Positions 1-5,895 of a stretch of 8,996 bases of DNA are shown in pieces. This DNA is from an uncultured Gammaproteobacteria bacterium (GTDB lineage: Bacteria > Pseudomonadota > Gammaproteobacteria > GCA-002705445 > GCA-002716945): assembly GCA_913046125.1 (NCBI GenBank), contig CAJWRL010000031.1, positions 1 through 8,996 on the forward strand, in the 5' to 3' direction. Positions within the stretch are counted from its first letter, which is position 1, and the number at the start of each line of letters is the position of its first letter. A program made the translations under genes and the position numbers. The notes beneath the pieces are model-generated. The model had not been told where the DNA came from. It ran no database searches and was given only the letters and a program-made list of their open reading frames with translations.

Positions 1-348
1 CTTATTTAAGTTAGCAAGAGATTCTATCTCGAATTTCTTGTATTTAATTTCTTGTTCAGCCTCAACAACTACTTCTAGTATTTTACGTTTTTCACCTCTT
101 AAAATATCAATCACCGAACCACTGACTGGTGATGTAAACTTTATTGACTCTAAGTTTTTATCATAAAAAAGAATATCTCCTGCTTCAACATAATCCCCAA
201 CTTTTACCGCCATCTTAGGAGTTAACAAATGAAAATCAGTTGGTTTTATCGCAAATGTTTCAGGATTACCAGCATCTGTTACGTTATTCTGGGCTTTACC
301 AGCAAGGTTTATATCAAAGCCTTTTTTTAGTTTTATGGTTTGAGACAT
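1..348 (-). CDS. nqrA: Na+-translocating NADH:quinone reductase subunit A, N-terminal part (runs off the left edge)
   Basis: The first 116 residues read leftwards from an ATG at 348-346, and the rest lies outside the window. NqrA is a peripheral subunit of the membrane NQR complex, which couples NADH oxidation and quinone reduction to sodium export. The N-terminus IKLKKGFDINLAGKA is the family opening. It is followed by AIKPTDFHLLTPK, then VGDYVEAGDILFYDK, IKFTSPVSG and LRGEKRKILEVVV, a biotinyl/barrel-sandwich-like stretch. The IKPTDFH and SPVSG...RGEKRK wording matches Bacteroidota NqrA better than the Vibrio type (APAAG, RGAKR). There is no Shine-Dalgarno before the ATG (ATAACGAC), which also fits Bacteroidota. 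The upstream neighbour on the same strand is ispH, 113 bp away, and nqrB-F would be expected further left. The call is firm; the lineage assignment is inference from remembered family patterns. Confidence 0.93.
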   Translation of the reverse strand, partial: MSQTIKLKKGFDINLAGKAQNNVTDAGNPETFAIKPTDFHLLTPKMAVKVGDYVEAGDILFYDKNLESIKFTSPVSGSVIDILRGEKRKILEVVVEAEQEIKYKKFEIESLANLNK

Positions 349-461
349 GTCGTTATTTACGAATGAGACCTAGTTTGAAAACGTGGCAAAATTAATAATT
401 TTTTAACTAATAAAAATCATTTAGCCGATTAATACACATGCCAAAAACTGGCATCTGTGGG
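349..461 (-). promoter_or_regulatory. ispH-nqrA intergenic region with paired hairpins
   Basis: This 113 bp spacer lies between the ispH stop and the nqrA start. Two small perfect inverted repeats sit at its ispH end. Arms TGGGTT/AACCCA with a 3-nt loop occupy 458-472 over the ispH stop codon, and arms ATGCCA/TGGCAT with a 5-nt loop occupy 438-454. On the minus strand neither is followed by a clear T tract, so a terminator is possible but weak. I could not place a convincing Bacteroidota promoter (TTTG plus TAnnTTTG). Confidence 0.3.
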
Positions 462-836
462 TTAACAACCCATTGGTTCAGGTTGTTTTGTATTTTCAAG
501 GTAAGTTTTAACTTTTTCCATCAACCACATGGGTGTAGAAGTAGCTCCACAAATACCTACTGTTTTAACTTCATCCAGCCAATTCAAGTCGATTTCATTA
601 ATATCTTCAATGAAATAACTATTCTTATTGTTGGACTTACATACTTGGTAAAGTGCCTTTCCGTTTGAACTTTTCTTTCCGCTGACAAATAAAATTAAAT
701 CATGCTCTTTTGAAAATTCCACAAGTCTTGGTTCTCTGTTTGATACCTGCCTGCAAATACTATCATTTGCATTCACTAGTTCATTCAAAGGAGTATTAGG
801 ATTTTCTAACTGCATCCGTTCTTCAATAAGACTCTT
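462..836 (-). pseudogene. ispH: 4-hydroxy-3-methylbut-2-enyl diphosphate reductase, C-terminal fragment (5' end missing at the join)
   Basis: IspH performs the last step of the MEP isoprenoid pathway, reducing HMBPP to IPP and DMAPP with a 4Fe-4S cluster. Only about 124 of roughly 285-310 residues are present. Counting from the ATG at 815, they include the third cluster cysteine at C21 in SICRQVSNRE, the substrate-binding SSN in GKKSSNGK (about 49-51), and the substrate-binding loop GATSTPMWLME (about 90-100). The protein ends in PMGC with TAA at 462-464. The first two cluster cysteines and the N-terminal domain are absent. Homology continues upstream of the ATG at 815 as KSLIEER, so that ATG is internal and not a true start. 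CRQVSNR and GATSTPMWLME are typical of Bacteroidota IspH, unlike ICYATTNRQ and GASAP in E. coli. The 5' part is lost where leuS begins, most likely through misassembly and less likely a real deletion. The right boundary is approximate. Confidence 0.88.
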
Positions 837-840
837 TATT
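816..840. other. Join between Bacteroidota-like and gammaproteobacteria-like DNA
   Basis: Minus-strand IspH homology can be followed right to about 830-836 (KSLIEER). Plus-strand LeuS homology (SIRLFILFAAPPEQNLEW) begins at about 823-826. The two claims overlap by roughly 10-15 bases, which both genes can use in their own frames. Such a short shared word is what a k-mer based assembler needs to join unrelated contigs. Both genes lose their 5' ends here and point away from each other. The exact breakpoint cannot be set from this sequence alone. Confidence 0.8.
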
Positions 841-1461
841 CTATTTGCAGCTCCCCCTGAACAGAACCTTGAATGGTCTGACTCAGCAATCGAGGGCGGT
901 TATAAATTTTTGAAGAGATTTTGGAAGCTCTCATATTTGATATGTAATTCTTATGATACTCCAAAAGACAAAGATAATAAAATCTTGATCAAACATAATG
1001 AGACAATTGACAAAGTTTCAACAGATTTTTTTAAGAGAAAATCATACAACACTGCTATTGCTGCTGTAATGGAATTTTTCAACAGTCTATCCAAGTCTAT
1101 AGACGGAGAGTCAATATCATATGAATCTGCAAAAATATGTATCTCTACCATAGCTAAATTGCTTTATCCTATTACCCCACATATCAGTTTTGCTATTCTA
1201 TCTGAAACGAAAGCCGATAAAGCCAGTAATCCTCAGTGGCCAGAGAAAATTGAAGGAATAGATGCTGGCCAAGAAGTTCAAATAATAGTACAAATTAATG
1301 GTAAACTCAGAAGCAGGATAAATACTAAATCTGACCTCAATGAGGAGGAAATTTTGAAAATTGCACTAGAGGATCAAAAAACAAAAGAGTATCTAGGTGG
1401 ATCTGATATCCTTAAAACTATTTATGTACCCAATAAGCTTATAAACTTCGTAATCAAATGA
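823..1461 (+). pseudogene. leuS: Leucyl-tRNA synthetase, C-terminal fragment (5' end missing at the join)
   Basis: LeuRS charges tRNA-Leu with leucine in the cytoplasm. About 212 residues are present out of the usual ~860. The reading opens with IRLFILFAAPPEQNLEW, the segment just after the KMSKS loop. The anticodon-binding helical domain follows (KFLKRFWKL, YNTAIAAVMEFFN, LLYPITPHISFAI). The small C-terminal domain closes the protein (QVNGKLRSRI equivalent VQINGKLRSRI, then IYVPNKLINFVIK). HIGH, the CP1 editing domain and KMSKS are missing. The frame stays open from the left without a start codon of its own; the TTG at 910 lies inside a conserved block and is not a start. The stop TGA at 1459-1461 overlaps the lptE ATG. 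LeuRS is essential, so a real cell should have an intact copy, which makes an artefactual join likely. The sequence resembles gammaproteobacterial LeuS. Confidence 0.9.
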
Positions 1462-1943
1462 GAATTCTTTATCTTTTTGTAGTAATGCTGATGGTATCGT
1501 CATGCGGTTATCAGCTCAGAGGATCAATGAATGTTGATGGTTTAGAGAATATTATAATTATTCCAAATGGTCATACATCGATTTCAAGTATGCTCTCACA
1601 AAAACTAAGTTCATCAGTCATATCACAGAACCAAGATTACGACACATACCCAGTAGTAAAAATAAATTCCATATCAAGCCAAAAGAGACAACTTTCTGTA
1701 AATTCTTCAGGGAGAGTAGATGAATACGAAATTATCAAATCATTAGATTATGAAATCATAATTTCTGAAAATGATAGTGTTAAAGGAACACTCAAGGCCT
1801 CTGGTTCTTATGATTTCAATGAAACACGCATGCAAGCGACTTCAGAACAAGAACTAATTACGAACACTGCTATTGATAAAGTATTGACTAGGAAATTGAT
1901 ACAGAAACTAAGGTATAATCTAAAACAAACTAGCCAAGAGTAA
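1458..1943 (+). CDS. lptE: LPS-assembly lipoprotein LptE
   Basis: LptE is the outer-membrane lipoprotein that plugs the LptD barrel and helps insert lipopolysaccharide into the outer leaflet. The 161-residue product starts with a short lipoprotein signal peptide (MRILYLFVVMLMVSSC). The lipobox is VSSC with the lipidated Cys at 16, followed by GYQLRG, the usual start of the mature protein. Further family-like elements are the IIIIPNG strand (about 32-38) and the basic, Ser-rich centre. The ATGA overlap with the leuS stop implies translational coupling, and leuS-lptE is the standard gammaproteobacterial order. The last 14 bases overlap the 3' end of the convergent metallo-hydrolase gene. Overall LptE similarity is low, as usual for the family, so the call rests on lipobox, length and position. 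Presence of LptE indicates a Gram-negative with LPS. holA, its usual next neighbour, is displaced to 7829. Confidence 0.88.
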   Translation: MRILYLFVVMLMVSSCGYQLRGSMNVDGLENIIIIPNGHTSISSMLSQKLSSSVISQNQDYDTYPVVKINSISSQKRQLSVNSSGRVDEYEIIKSLDYEIIISENDSVKGTLKASGSYDFNETRMQATSEQELITNTAIDKVLTRKLIQKLRYNLKQTSQE

Positions 1944-2625
1944 TTGGAGCGTATGGTTCCTGTCTAGTTTTATCATGGTCATGCATTCGGTATTGTACAA
2001 AATCTTTTAAATTATCAAAACTGAAAAATGGATTGCCAGTTATCTCCTCTCCGATAGTTGACTGTCTTTTTATCGAATAGTTATGGCCTGGCATTATAAT
2101 CGTATTTCGGCTAAGATTCGCCTTGAGATTTTTTAATGAATTGTACATCTCTTCAGGGTTTCCTCCGTGAAGATCACATCTTCCACATCCAAAAACAAAT
2201 AATGTATCGCCCGCAATGAGGTTTTCATCAAATGTGTAACAACAAGAGCCTGGAGTATGCCCAGGCGTGTGTATCGATGATATAGACGACTTCCCTAGAG
2301 AAAAGGAGTCGTTGGAGCTGGTAGTTATCAAATTATCATATTTCTTCTTCCAAAAATTAGCCTCAAATTTGTTGATATAAATTGGCAGATCATATTCTTG
2401 TAATAATGTATCTATAGAATTAACGTGATCATGATGACTGTGTGTCAAAAGGATTTTTCTCAAGTTTAATCCTTTTTGTCTTGTAAAATTCAAGACCTCG
2501 GTTAAATCCCAGGCAGGATCTACTATGGCTGCATCCTTTGTAGTTTTGTCCCAAATAAGATAAACAATATTTAGCATTGGGCCGACATCGAAAGTTTTCA
2601 CTGATAGTGGAGATTTATCTTGCAT
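1930..2625 (-). CDS. MBL-fold metallo-hydrolase, glyoxalase II-like
   Basis: This 231-residue metallo-beta-lactamase-fold enzyme has a full metal site. The THSHHDH motif at 61-67 gives H62, H64, D66 and H67; H123 lies in TPGHTPGS, D140 in AGDTLF, and H181 in MPGHNY. The block GDTLFVFGCGRCDLHGG (139-155) followed by NPEEMYNSL, and the C-terminus NPFFSFDNLKDFVQYRM, fit the glyoxalase II-like group of COG0491 (hydroxyacylglutathione hydrolase and relatives). Family members split thioesters such as S-D-lactoylglutathione; ETHE1-type persulfide dioxygenases share part of this signature. The true substrate cannot be decided here. No signal peptide is seen, so it is probably cytosolic. The ATG has no Shine-Dalgarno, and a perfect TATAAT ends 8 nt before it. 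The 3' end overlaps lptE by 14 bases, and the gene is divergent from the 98-residue ORF 35 bp away. Confidence 0.88.
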   Translation of the reverse strand: MQDKSPLSVKTFDVGPMLNIVYLIWDKTTKDAAIVDPAWDLTEVLNFTRQKGLNLRKILLTHSHHDHVNSIDTLLQEYDLPIYINKFEANFWKKKYDNLITTSSNDSFSLGKSSISSIHTPGHTPGSCCYTFDENLIAGDTLFVFGCGRCDLHGGNPEEMYNSLKNLKANLSRNTIIMPGHNYSIKRQSTIGEEITGNPFFSFDNLKDFVQYRMHDHDKTRQEPYAPITLG

Positions 2626-2660
2626 ACATTCTTATTATAATATAACTTGTGTGAATATTT
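2626..2660. promoter_or_regulatory. Divergent promoter region with two overlapping TATAAT elements
   Basis: This 35 bp spacer separates two divergent start codons. A perfect TATAAT reads leftwards at 2639-2634, 8 nt from the hydrolase ATG. Another reads rightwards at 2636-2641, 19 nt from the ATG at 2661. The two overlap as an AT palindrome. No good -35 hexamer or Shine-Dalgarno is visible for either gene. The assignment as a bidirectional promoter is inference. Confidence 0.4.
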
Positions 2661-2957
2661 ATGACTGAAATCGTATTAAAACCTGAATTACTCAAGGGCT
2701 TGCAAAAAGTTCTTGTTGATTATGAGCCGAAAAATGAGGATCCAATTCTAGCATCTCAGTATTTATCTGCTGTAGTTGGCTCAATAGTAGCAACTGCTGA
2801 GATCCCAAAAAAAGATAAAGATGATATCCTCAAACAACTCATTGAGTTTACTCAATATGTTTATGATCAACAAACAAGTGCCCTCGAAGGCGAAGCCCAA
2901 AAAGCACCACAAAATACTGAAGAAGCATACGGCACTTGGAAGCCTGAATCAAACTAG
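2661..2957 (+). CDS. Small acidic protein of unknown function (98 aa)
   Basis: I do not recognise this family. The product is 98 residues with no cysteine, no signal peptide and no membrane segment. Residues about 5-20 (VLKPELLKGLQKVLVD) look amphipathic. Residues 26-70 (from ENDPIL-like EDPILASQYLSAVVGSIVA to LIEFTQYVYDQQ) are probably two or three helices. The tail from about 75 is polar, Ala/Gln/Glu-rich and likely disordered, ending in YGTWKPESN. It is probably a real gene: it fills the space between two divergent or convergent genes exactly, has ordinary codon use, and its stop TAG overlaps the pyrD stop in the shared CTAG at 2954-2957. It has its own candidate -10 (TATAAT, 2636-2641) and no Shine-Dalgarno. 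A small helical cytoplasmic protein is all that can be said. Confidence 0.7.
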   Translation: MTEIVLKPELLKGLQKVLVDYEPKNEDPILASQYLSAVVGSIVATAEIPKKDKDDILKQLIEFTQYVYDQQTSALEGEAQKAPQNTEEAYGTWKPESN

Positions 2958-3967
2958 TATCTTAATATATCCTCGATAACTTTTGGCCCTTTGTATACAA
3001 GACCTGTATAAAGCTGAAGCAAATTTGCACCTAATCTAAATTTTTCATTTGCTGATTCATATGAATCGATACCACCTACACCAATGATCGTTCTCTCTTT
3101 ACCCAGAACATTAGAAATTTTAGTGAGCACATCATTTGATTTTTGGAAAAGGGGTTTACCACTTAAACCACCTTGTAAAGCCTTAAATTGATCACTCAGA
3201 TAAGATTTATCTATAGTTGTGTTAGTGCATATCACTCCATCTATATCATACTCATTCACTAGATTTGATAAATCAAATATTATTTCATCAGTCACATCAG
3301 GAGCAATTTTAACAACTAGTGGCGTATGTTTTTTATAAACTTTTTTTAAATTGTCATGAAGTGTTTTTATGGAATGAAGGAAGCTACTTATCTTTTCTCC
3401 TTTCTGTAGGTCTCTCAAATTCTCTGTATTGGGAGAGGAAATATTTAACGTGATATAGTCTGCTACTGAATAAGCTTTTCTCAGACAATACTCGTAATCA
3501 CGAAAGGCATCTTTTACATCTGTCGAGGCATTTTTGCCTATATTGACACCTATGGGTATATTTCTGTTAAATTCTTTTATGCGAGAAATTCCATAGTCAA
3601 TACCCTTATTATTAAAACCGAGATGATTAATTATTGCCTCATCCTTGACTAATCTAAAAACTCTTGGTTTTGGGTTCCCAGCCTGGGCCTTTGGAGTTAA
3701 GGTACCAACTTCAACAAAACCAAATCCAATATTGGTGATAAAATTAAGATAGTCAGCATTTTTGTCAAACCCCGCAGCTAGTCCCACAGGGTTATCGAAA
3801 AGAACATCAAATTGTTTGATACCATTTTGTACAAATCTTTTATGAAATATCTTTCCAAGAAAGCTTTTGTAGATAAACTCAAGAAAAGAGAGCGATATAT
3901 CATGAGCTTTTTCTGGATCAACTTTAAATGCTATTTTTTTATAGAATTGAAATAATAGTCTGTTCAA
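2954..3967 (-). CDS. pyrD: Dihydroorotate dehydrogenase, class 2 (quinone-dependent)
   Basis: PyrD oxidises dihydroorotate to orotate in pyrimidine synthesis and passes electrons from FMN to membrane quinone. At 337 residues it matches E. coli PyrD (336). The N-terminal helical membrane-association segment (FYKKIAFKVDPEKAHDIS, about 9-26) marks class 2. FMN/substrate motifs follow: NPVGLAAGFDKNAD (59-72), EVGTLTPKAQAGNPKPR (86-102), INHLGFNN (113-120), GVNIGKN (140-146), and NISSPNTENLRDLQ (175-188) with the catalytic Ser at 178. KIAP (220-223), CTNTT (247-251) and IGVGGI (295-300) complete the barrel. The best start is TTG at 3967-3965; there is an in-frame stop four codons upstream and no nearby ATG, and GAGATGAGAT precedes the TTG as a weak ribosome site. 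The stop overlaps that of the convergent 98-residue gene. It is divergent from rubrerythrin, but the strong promoter in that gap points the other way. Confidence 0.96.
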   Translation of the reverse strand: MNRLLFQFYKKIAFKVDPEKAHDISLSFLEFIYKSFLGKIFHKRFVQNGIKQFDVLFDNPVGLAAGFDKNADYLNFITNIGFGFVEVGTLTPKAQAGNPKPRVFRLVKDEAIINHLGFNNKGIDYGISRIKEFNRNIPIGVNIGKNASTDVKDAFRDYEYCLRKAYSVADYITLNISSPNTENLRDLQKGEKISSFLHSIKTLHDNLKKVYKKHTPLVVKIAPDVTDEIIFDLSNLVNEYDIDGVICTNTTIDKSYLSDQFKALQGGLSGKPLFQKSNDVLTKISNVLGKERTIIGVGGIDSYESANEKFRLGANLLQLYTGLVYKGPKVIEDILRY

Positions 3968-3981
3968 AATCTCATCTCAAA

Positions 3982-4000
3982 GATAACAAGAATCATTATC
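3982..4000. promoter_or_regulatory. Fur-box-like operator upstream of rubrerythrin
   Basis: GATAACAAGAATCATTATC agrees at 16 of 19 positions with the classical Fur box GATAATGATAATCATTATC. The right half is perfect and mismatches fall at positions 6, 7 and 9. It lies about 27 bp upstream of the rubrerythrin -35 and 14 bp upstream of the pyrD start codon, so it could serve either gene. Binding by a Fur-family protein is inference. Confidence 0.5.
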
Positions 4001-4026
4001 ATCTTAAATATCATAGCAGAAAATAT

Positions 4027-4055
4027 TTGACATATATAATGGATAAATTTAGAAT
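4027..4055 (+). promoter_or_regulatory. Sigma70-type promoter of the rubrerythrin operon
   Basis: A perfect -35 TTGACA at 4027-4032 is followed after exactly 17 nt by -10 TAGAAT at 4050-4055. Transcription would start near 4062, giving a leader of about 23 nt before the ATG at 4085. The -10 lies inside the ICE-like palindrome at 4047-4065, an arrangement suited to repression. A TATAAT at 4035-4040 lies in the spacer but has no matching -35. Confidence 0.65.
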
Positions 4056-4065
4056 CATTCTAAAT
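4047..4065. promoter_or_regulatory. Irr/ICE-like palindromic operator over the -10
   Basis: ATTTAGAATCATTCTAAAT is a perfect 8-bp inverted repeat around a 3-nt centre. TTTAGAA-N3-TTCTAAA resembles the iron control element bound by Irr-type Fur proteins in alphaproteobacteria, as I recall it. It covers the -10 of the rubrerythrin promoter. An Irr/PerR-like regulator is encoded 2.4 kb away at 6478-6876. The palindrome is seen directly; the regulator pairing is inference. Confidence 0.55.
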
Positions 4066-4084
4066 AATCATATTGGAGACTATA

Positions 4085-4504
4085 ATGAGTTTAAAAGGTT
4101 CAAAAACAGAACAAAACTTAAAAGACGCATTTGCTGGGGAATCCCAAGCAAATAGAAGATACCTTTACTTTGCAGCTAAGGCTGATGTAGAGGGTCAGAA
4201 TGATATAGCTACTGTTTTTCGCTCAACCGCTGAAGGCGAAACAGGTCATGCTCATGGTCATTTAGAGTATCTTGAAAAAGAATGTGGAGATCCTGCTACA
4301 GGAGAACCTATTGGAGATAGTGTCTCAAACTTAAAAGCAGCTATTGCTGGGGAAACACACGAGTACACAGATATGTACCCTGGAATGGCAAAAACAGCAA
4401 GAGATGAAGGTCATGATGAGATCGCTGATTGGTTCGAGACTCTTGCAAAAGCTGAGAGATCACATGCTAACCGCTTTACTAAAGCGCTAGAATCAATCTC
4501 ATAA
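4085..4504 (+). CDS. rbr: Rubrerythrin without rubredoxin domain
   Basis: Rubrerythrins are diiron proteins of the ferritin-like four-helix bundle that reduce hydrogen peroxide to water. All diiron ligands of the family can be placed in this 139-residue protein: E19 (AGESQANRRY), E52 and H55 (EGETGH), E90 and E93 (AGETHEY), and E124 and H127 (AERSH). The C-terminal rubredoxin domain of classical ~190-residue rubrerythrin is absent and there are no CxxC pairs, so electrons must come from a separate protein. The start is ATG at 4085, not the in-frame TTG at 4073. That TTG forms part of the ribosome site TTGGAG, which sits 6 nt before the ATG. It leads an operon with the Fe-S protein and DUF3501 gene. 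It is probably controlled by the palindromes over and upstream of its promoter. A strong hairpin follows the gene. Confidence 0.96.
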   Translation: MSLKGSKTEQNLKDAFAGESQANRRYLYFAAKADVEGQNDIATVFRSTAEGETGHAHGHLEYLEKECGDPATGEPIGDSVSNLKAAIAGETHEYTDMYPGMAKTARDEGHDEIADWFETLAKAERSHANRFTKALESIS

Positions 4505-4515
4505 AAAATATCTAT

Positions 4516-4542
4516 CTAGTGGGTAATTTATTTACCCACTAG
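4516..4542. terminator. Strong hairpin between rubrerythrin and the Fe-S gene (attenuator or mRNA stabiliser)
   Basis: There is a perfect 11-bp stem with arms CTAGTGGGTAA and TTACCCACTAG and a 5-nt loop TTTAT. On the + strand it is followed only by GATTTAAC, a poor T tract, so termination would be partial. On the - strand a run of six T follows 7 nt later. It probably lets rubrerythrin be made in excess over the downstream genes, by partial termination or by protecting the 3' end of a processed mRNA. It also leaves room for an independent ribosome site (GGGA, 4560-4563) before the ATG at 4567. Confidence 0.55.
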
Positions 4543-4566
4543 GATTTAACTAACAAACAGGGAAAT

Positions 4567-5895
4567 ATGGACAACGCAAATTTAAAACCAAGCATGGAAG
4601 GTGGGCTTGAAAAACCAACCAGACATATTATAGATTGGAAAAACCCCGATTTCTTAAATGAAGAGAAATATGAGGAAGAGCTACGACGAGTCGCAGACGC
4701 TTGTCATGGTTGCAGGAGATGTGTGAGTTTATGTAATTCATTCCCTACTTTATTTGATCTCATTGATGAATCTGCAACTTTTGAAGTTGACGGAGTCTCA
4801 TATAATGACTTTGATTCAGTTGTAGACCATTGCTATTTGTGTGACTTATGTTTTATGACAAAGTGTCCATATGTTCCACCACATGAATGGGAGATTGATT
4901 TTCCTCACCTTATGCTAAGAGGTAAGGCAATTAAAAATTCAAAGAAAAAAATATCTTTTCGTGACAAAGTTCTTGCCTCTACAGATATGCTGGGCAAAAT
5001 GTTCTCTAGGTATTTTGTCTCTGCATTTGTAAATTTCTTTAACAATAATAAAGTTTTCAGAAAACTCTTGGAGAAGTTTGGGGTCCATAGAAACGCAAAG
5101 TTGCCTAAATTTGTATCAAAAACTGCGAAACAGCTCAACCTAATCAATCAATCTAGCACTTCAAAATTCAAGGTAGCAATTTTTACTACTTGCTATCATA
5201 ACTTTAACGAGCCCGGAGTGATCAAAGACTTCTATGATATTCTAAAACATAATGATGTAACTGTTGAAATGATAACCGACGACAACTGTTGCGGGATGCC
5301 AAAGTTAGAATTAGGAAACATCGAGGAAGTTGGTAAGATGATGGAAAAGAACCTGCCTAAATTCAAAAAATTCACTGATCAAGGATATCTGATCATTGCG
5401 CCAATTCCATCGTGCGTTTTGATGTATAAACAAGAGCTGCCACTTCTTTTCCCTGATAATCAAGATTTATTGAAAGTCTCGAAATCATTTAGAGACCCCT
5501 TTGAATTTTTAAATATGTTGAATGATGAGGGTATATTGAAAACAGATTTTAATACAGAGCTCGGTAACATATCGTATCAAGTTGCATGCCATCAGAGAGT
5601 ACAAAACTTCGGCATGCTAACAAAAAAAATTCTTGAACTAGTTCCTGGTACTACCGTCAATGCAATCGAAAGGTGTTCTGGTCATGATGGAACATACGGA
5701 GTAAAGCTAGAAACACATGATATCGCTATCAAAATCGCTAGACCTATAACGAAGTCATTTAGAGATGCCAATTTTGATAGTTTTACAAGTGACTGCTCAT
5801 TGGCCGCTCATCATATTGAAAATTCACTAGGGAACATACAAGAGCCTGAGCATCCGATCAGTTTAATTAAGAAAGCGTATGGAATAAGAGCATGA
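4567..5895 (+). CDS. GlpC/HdrD-like iron-sulfur oxidoreductase with two 4Fe-4S motifs and two CCG-type domains
   Basis: This 442-residue soluble protein belongs to the COG0247 group. Two 4Fe-4S motifs lie near the N-terminus: C46-C49-C52-C56 (CHGCRRCVSLC) and C89-C92-C95-C100 (CYLCDLCFMTKCP). Two cysteine-rich CCG-type domains follow. The first has C209 (TTCYHNFNEPG), C241-C242-G (DNCCGMPKLELG) and C283 (PSC). The second has C341 (ACHQR), C370 (ERCSGHDGTYG, a single Cys instead of CC) and C410 (SDCSLAAHH). Such domains bind a further Fe-S centre in heterodisulfide reductases and GlpC. No membrane helix is evident. Its position between rubrerythrin and DUF3501 makes it a candidate electron donor to rubrerythrin, which lacks its own rubredoxin; this is inference. 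The stop overlaps the DUF3501 start at ATGA, implying coupled translation. It is not glpC proper, since there is no glpA or glpB nearby. Confidence 0.9.
   Translation: MDNANLKPSMEGGLEKPTRHIIDWKNPDFLNEEKYEEELRRVADACHGCRRCVSLCNSFPTLFDLIDESATFEVDGVSYNDFDSVVDHCYLCDLCFMTKCPYVPPHEWEIDFPHLMLRGKAIKNSKKKISFRDKVLASTDMLGKMFSRYFVSAFVNFFNNNKVFRKLLEKFGVHRNAKLPKFVSKTAKQLNLINQSSTSKFKVAIFTTCYHNFNEPGVIKDFYDILKHNDVTVEMITDDNCCGMPKLELGNIEEVGKMMEKNLPKFKKFTDQGYLIIAPIPSCVLMYKQELPLLFPDNQDLLKVSKSFRDPFEFLNMLNDEGILKTDFNTELGNISYQVACHQRVQNFGMLTKKILELVPGTTVNAIERCSGHDGTYGVKLETHDIAIKIARPITKSFRDANFDSFTSDCSLAAHHIENSLGNIQEPEHPISLIKKAYGIRA

Noticed and set aside
438..668. A 76-aa + strand reading frame
   Set aside because: It lies opposite ispH, has no family resemblance, and its start sits in an inverted repeat; it is a shadow of the minus-strand gene.
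462..815. A complete 117-aa gene starting at the ATG at 815
   Set aside because: It is the C-terminal part of IspH. Homology continues upstream of this Met and the cluster-binding N-terminal cysteines are missing, so the Met is internal.
816..840. A true horizontal-transfer breakpoint or a regulatory fusion of ispH and leuS
   Set aside because: There is no mobile element, repeat or tRNA at the join, and both genes are cut in their middle; misassembly explains this more simply. It is kept as a finding to test.
910..1461. A 183-aa gene starting at TTG 910
   Set aside because: LeuS homology continues in frame to about 823; the TTG encodes Leu inside a conserved LKRxWKL block.
4073..4084. A rubrerythrin start at TTG 4073
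   Set aside because: This TTG is part of the TTGGAG ribosome site, and the family N-terminus fits the ATG at 4085.
3928..4155. A 75-aa + strand reading frame across the pyrD-rubrerythrin gap
   Set aside because: It covers the promoter and operators, overlaps both real genes and has no recognisable protein features.
4905..5147. An 80-aa minus-strand frame inside the Fe-S gene
   Set aside because: It is fully contained in a well-supported gene, with no ribosome site or family match.
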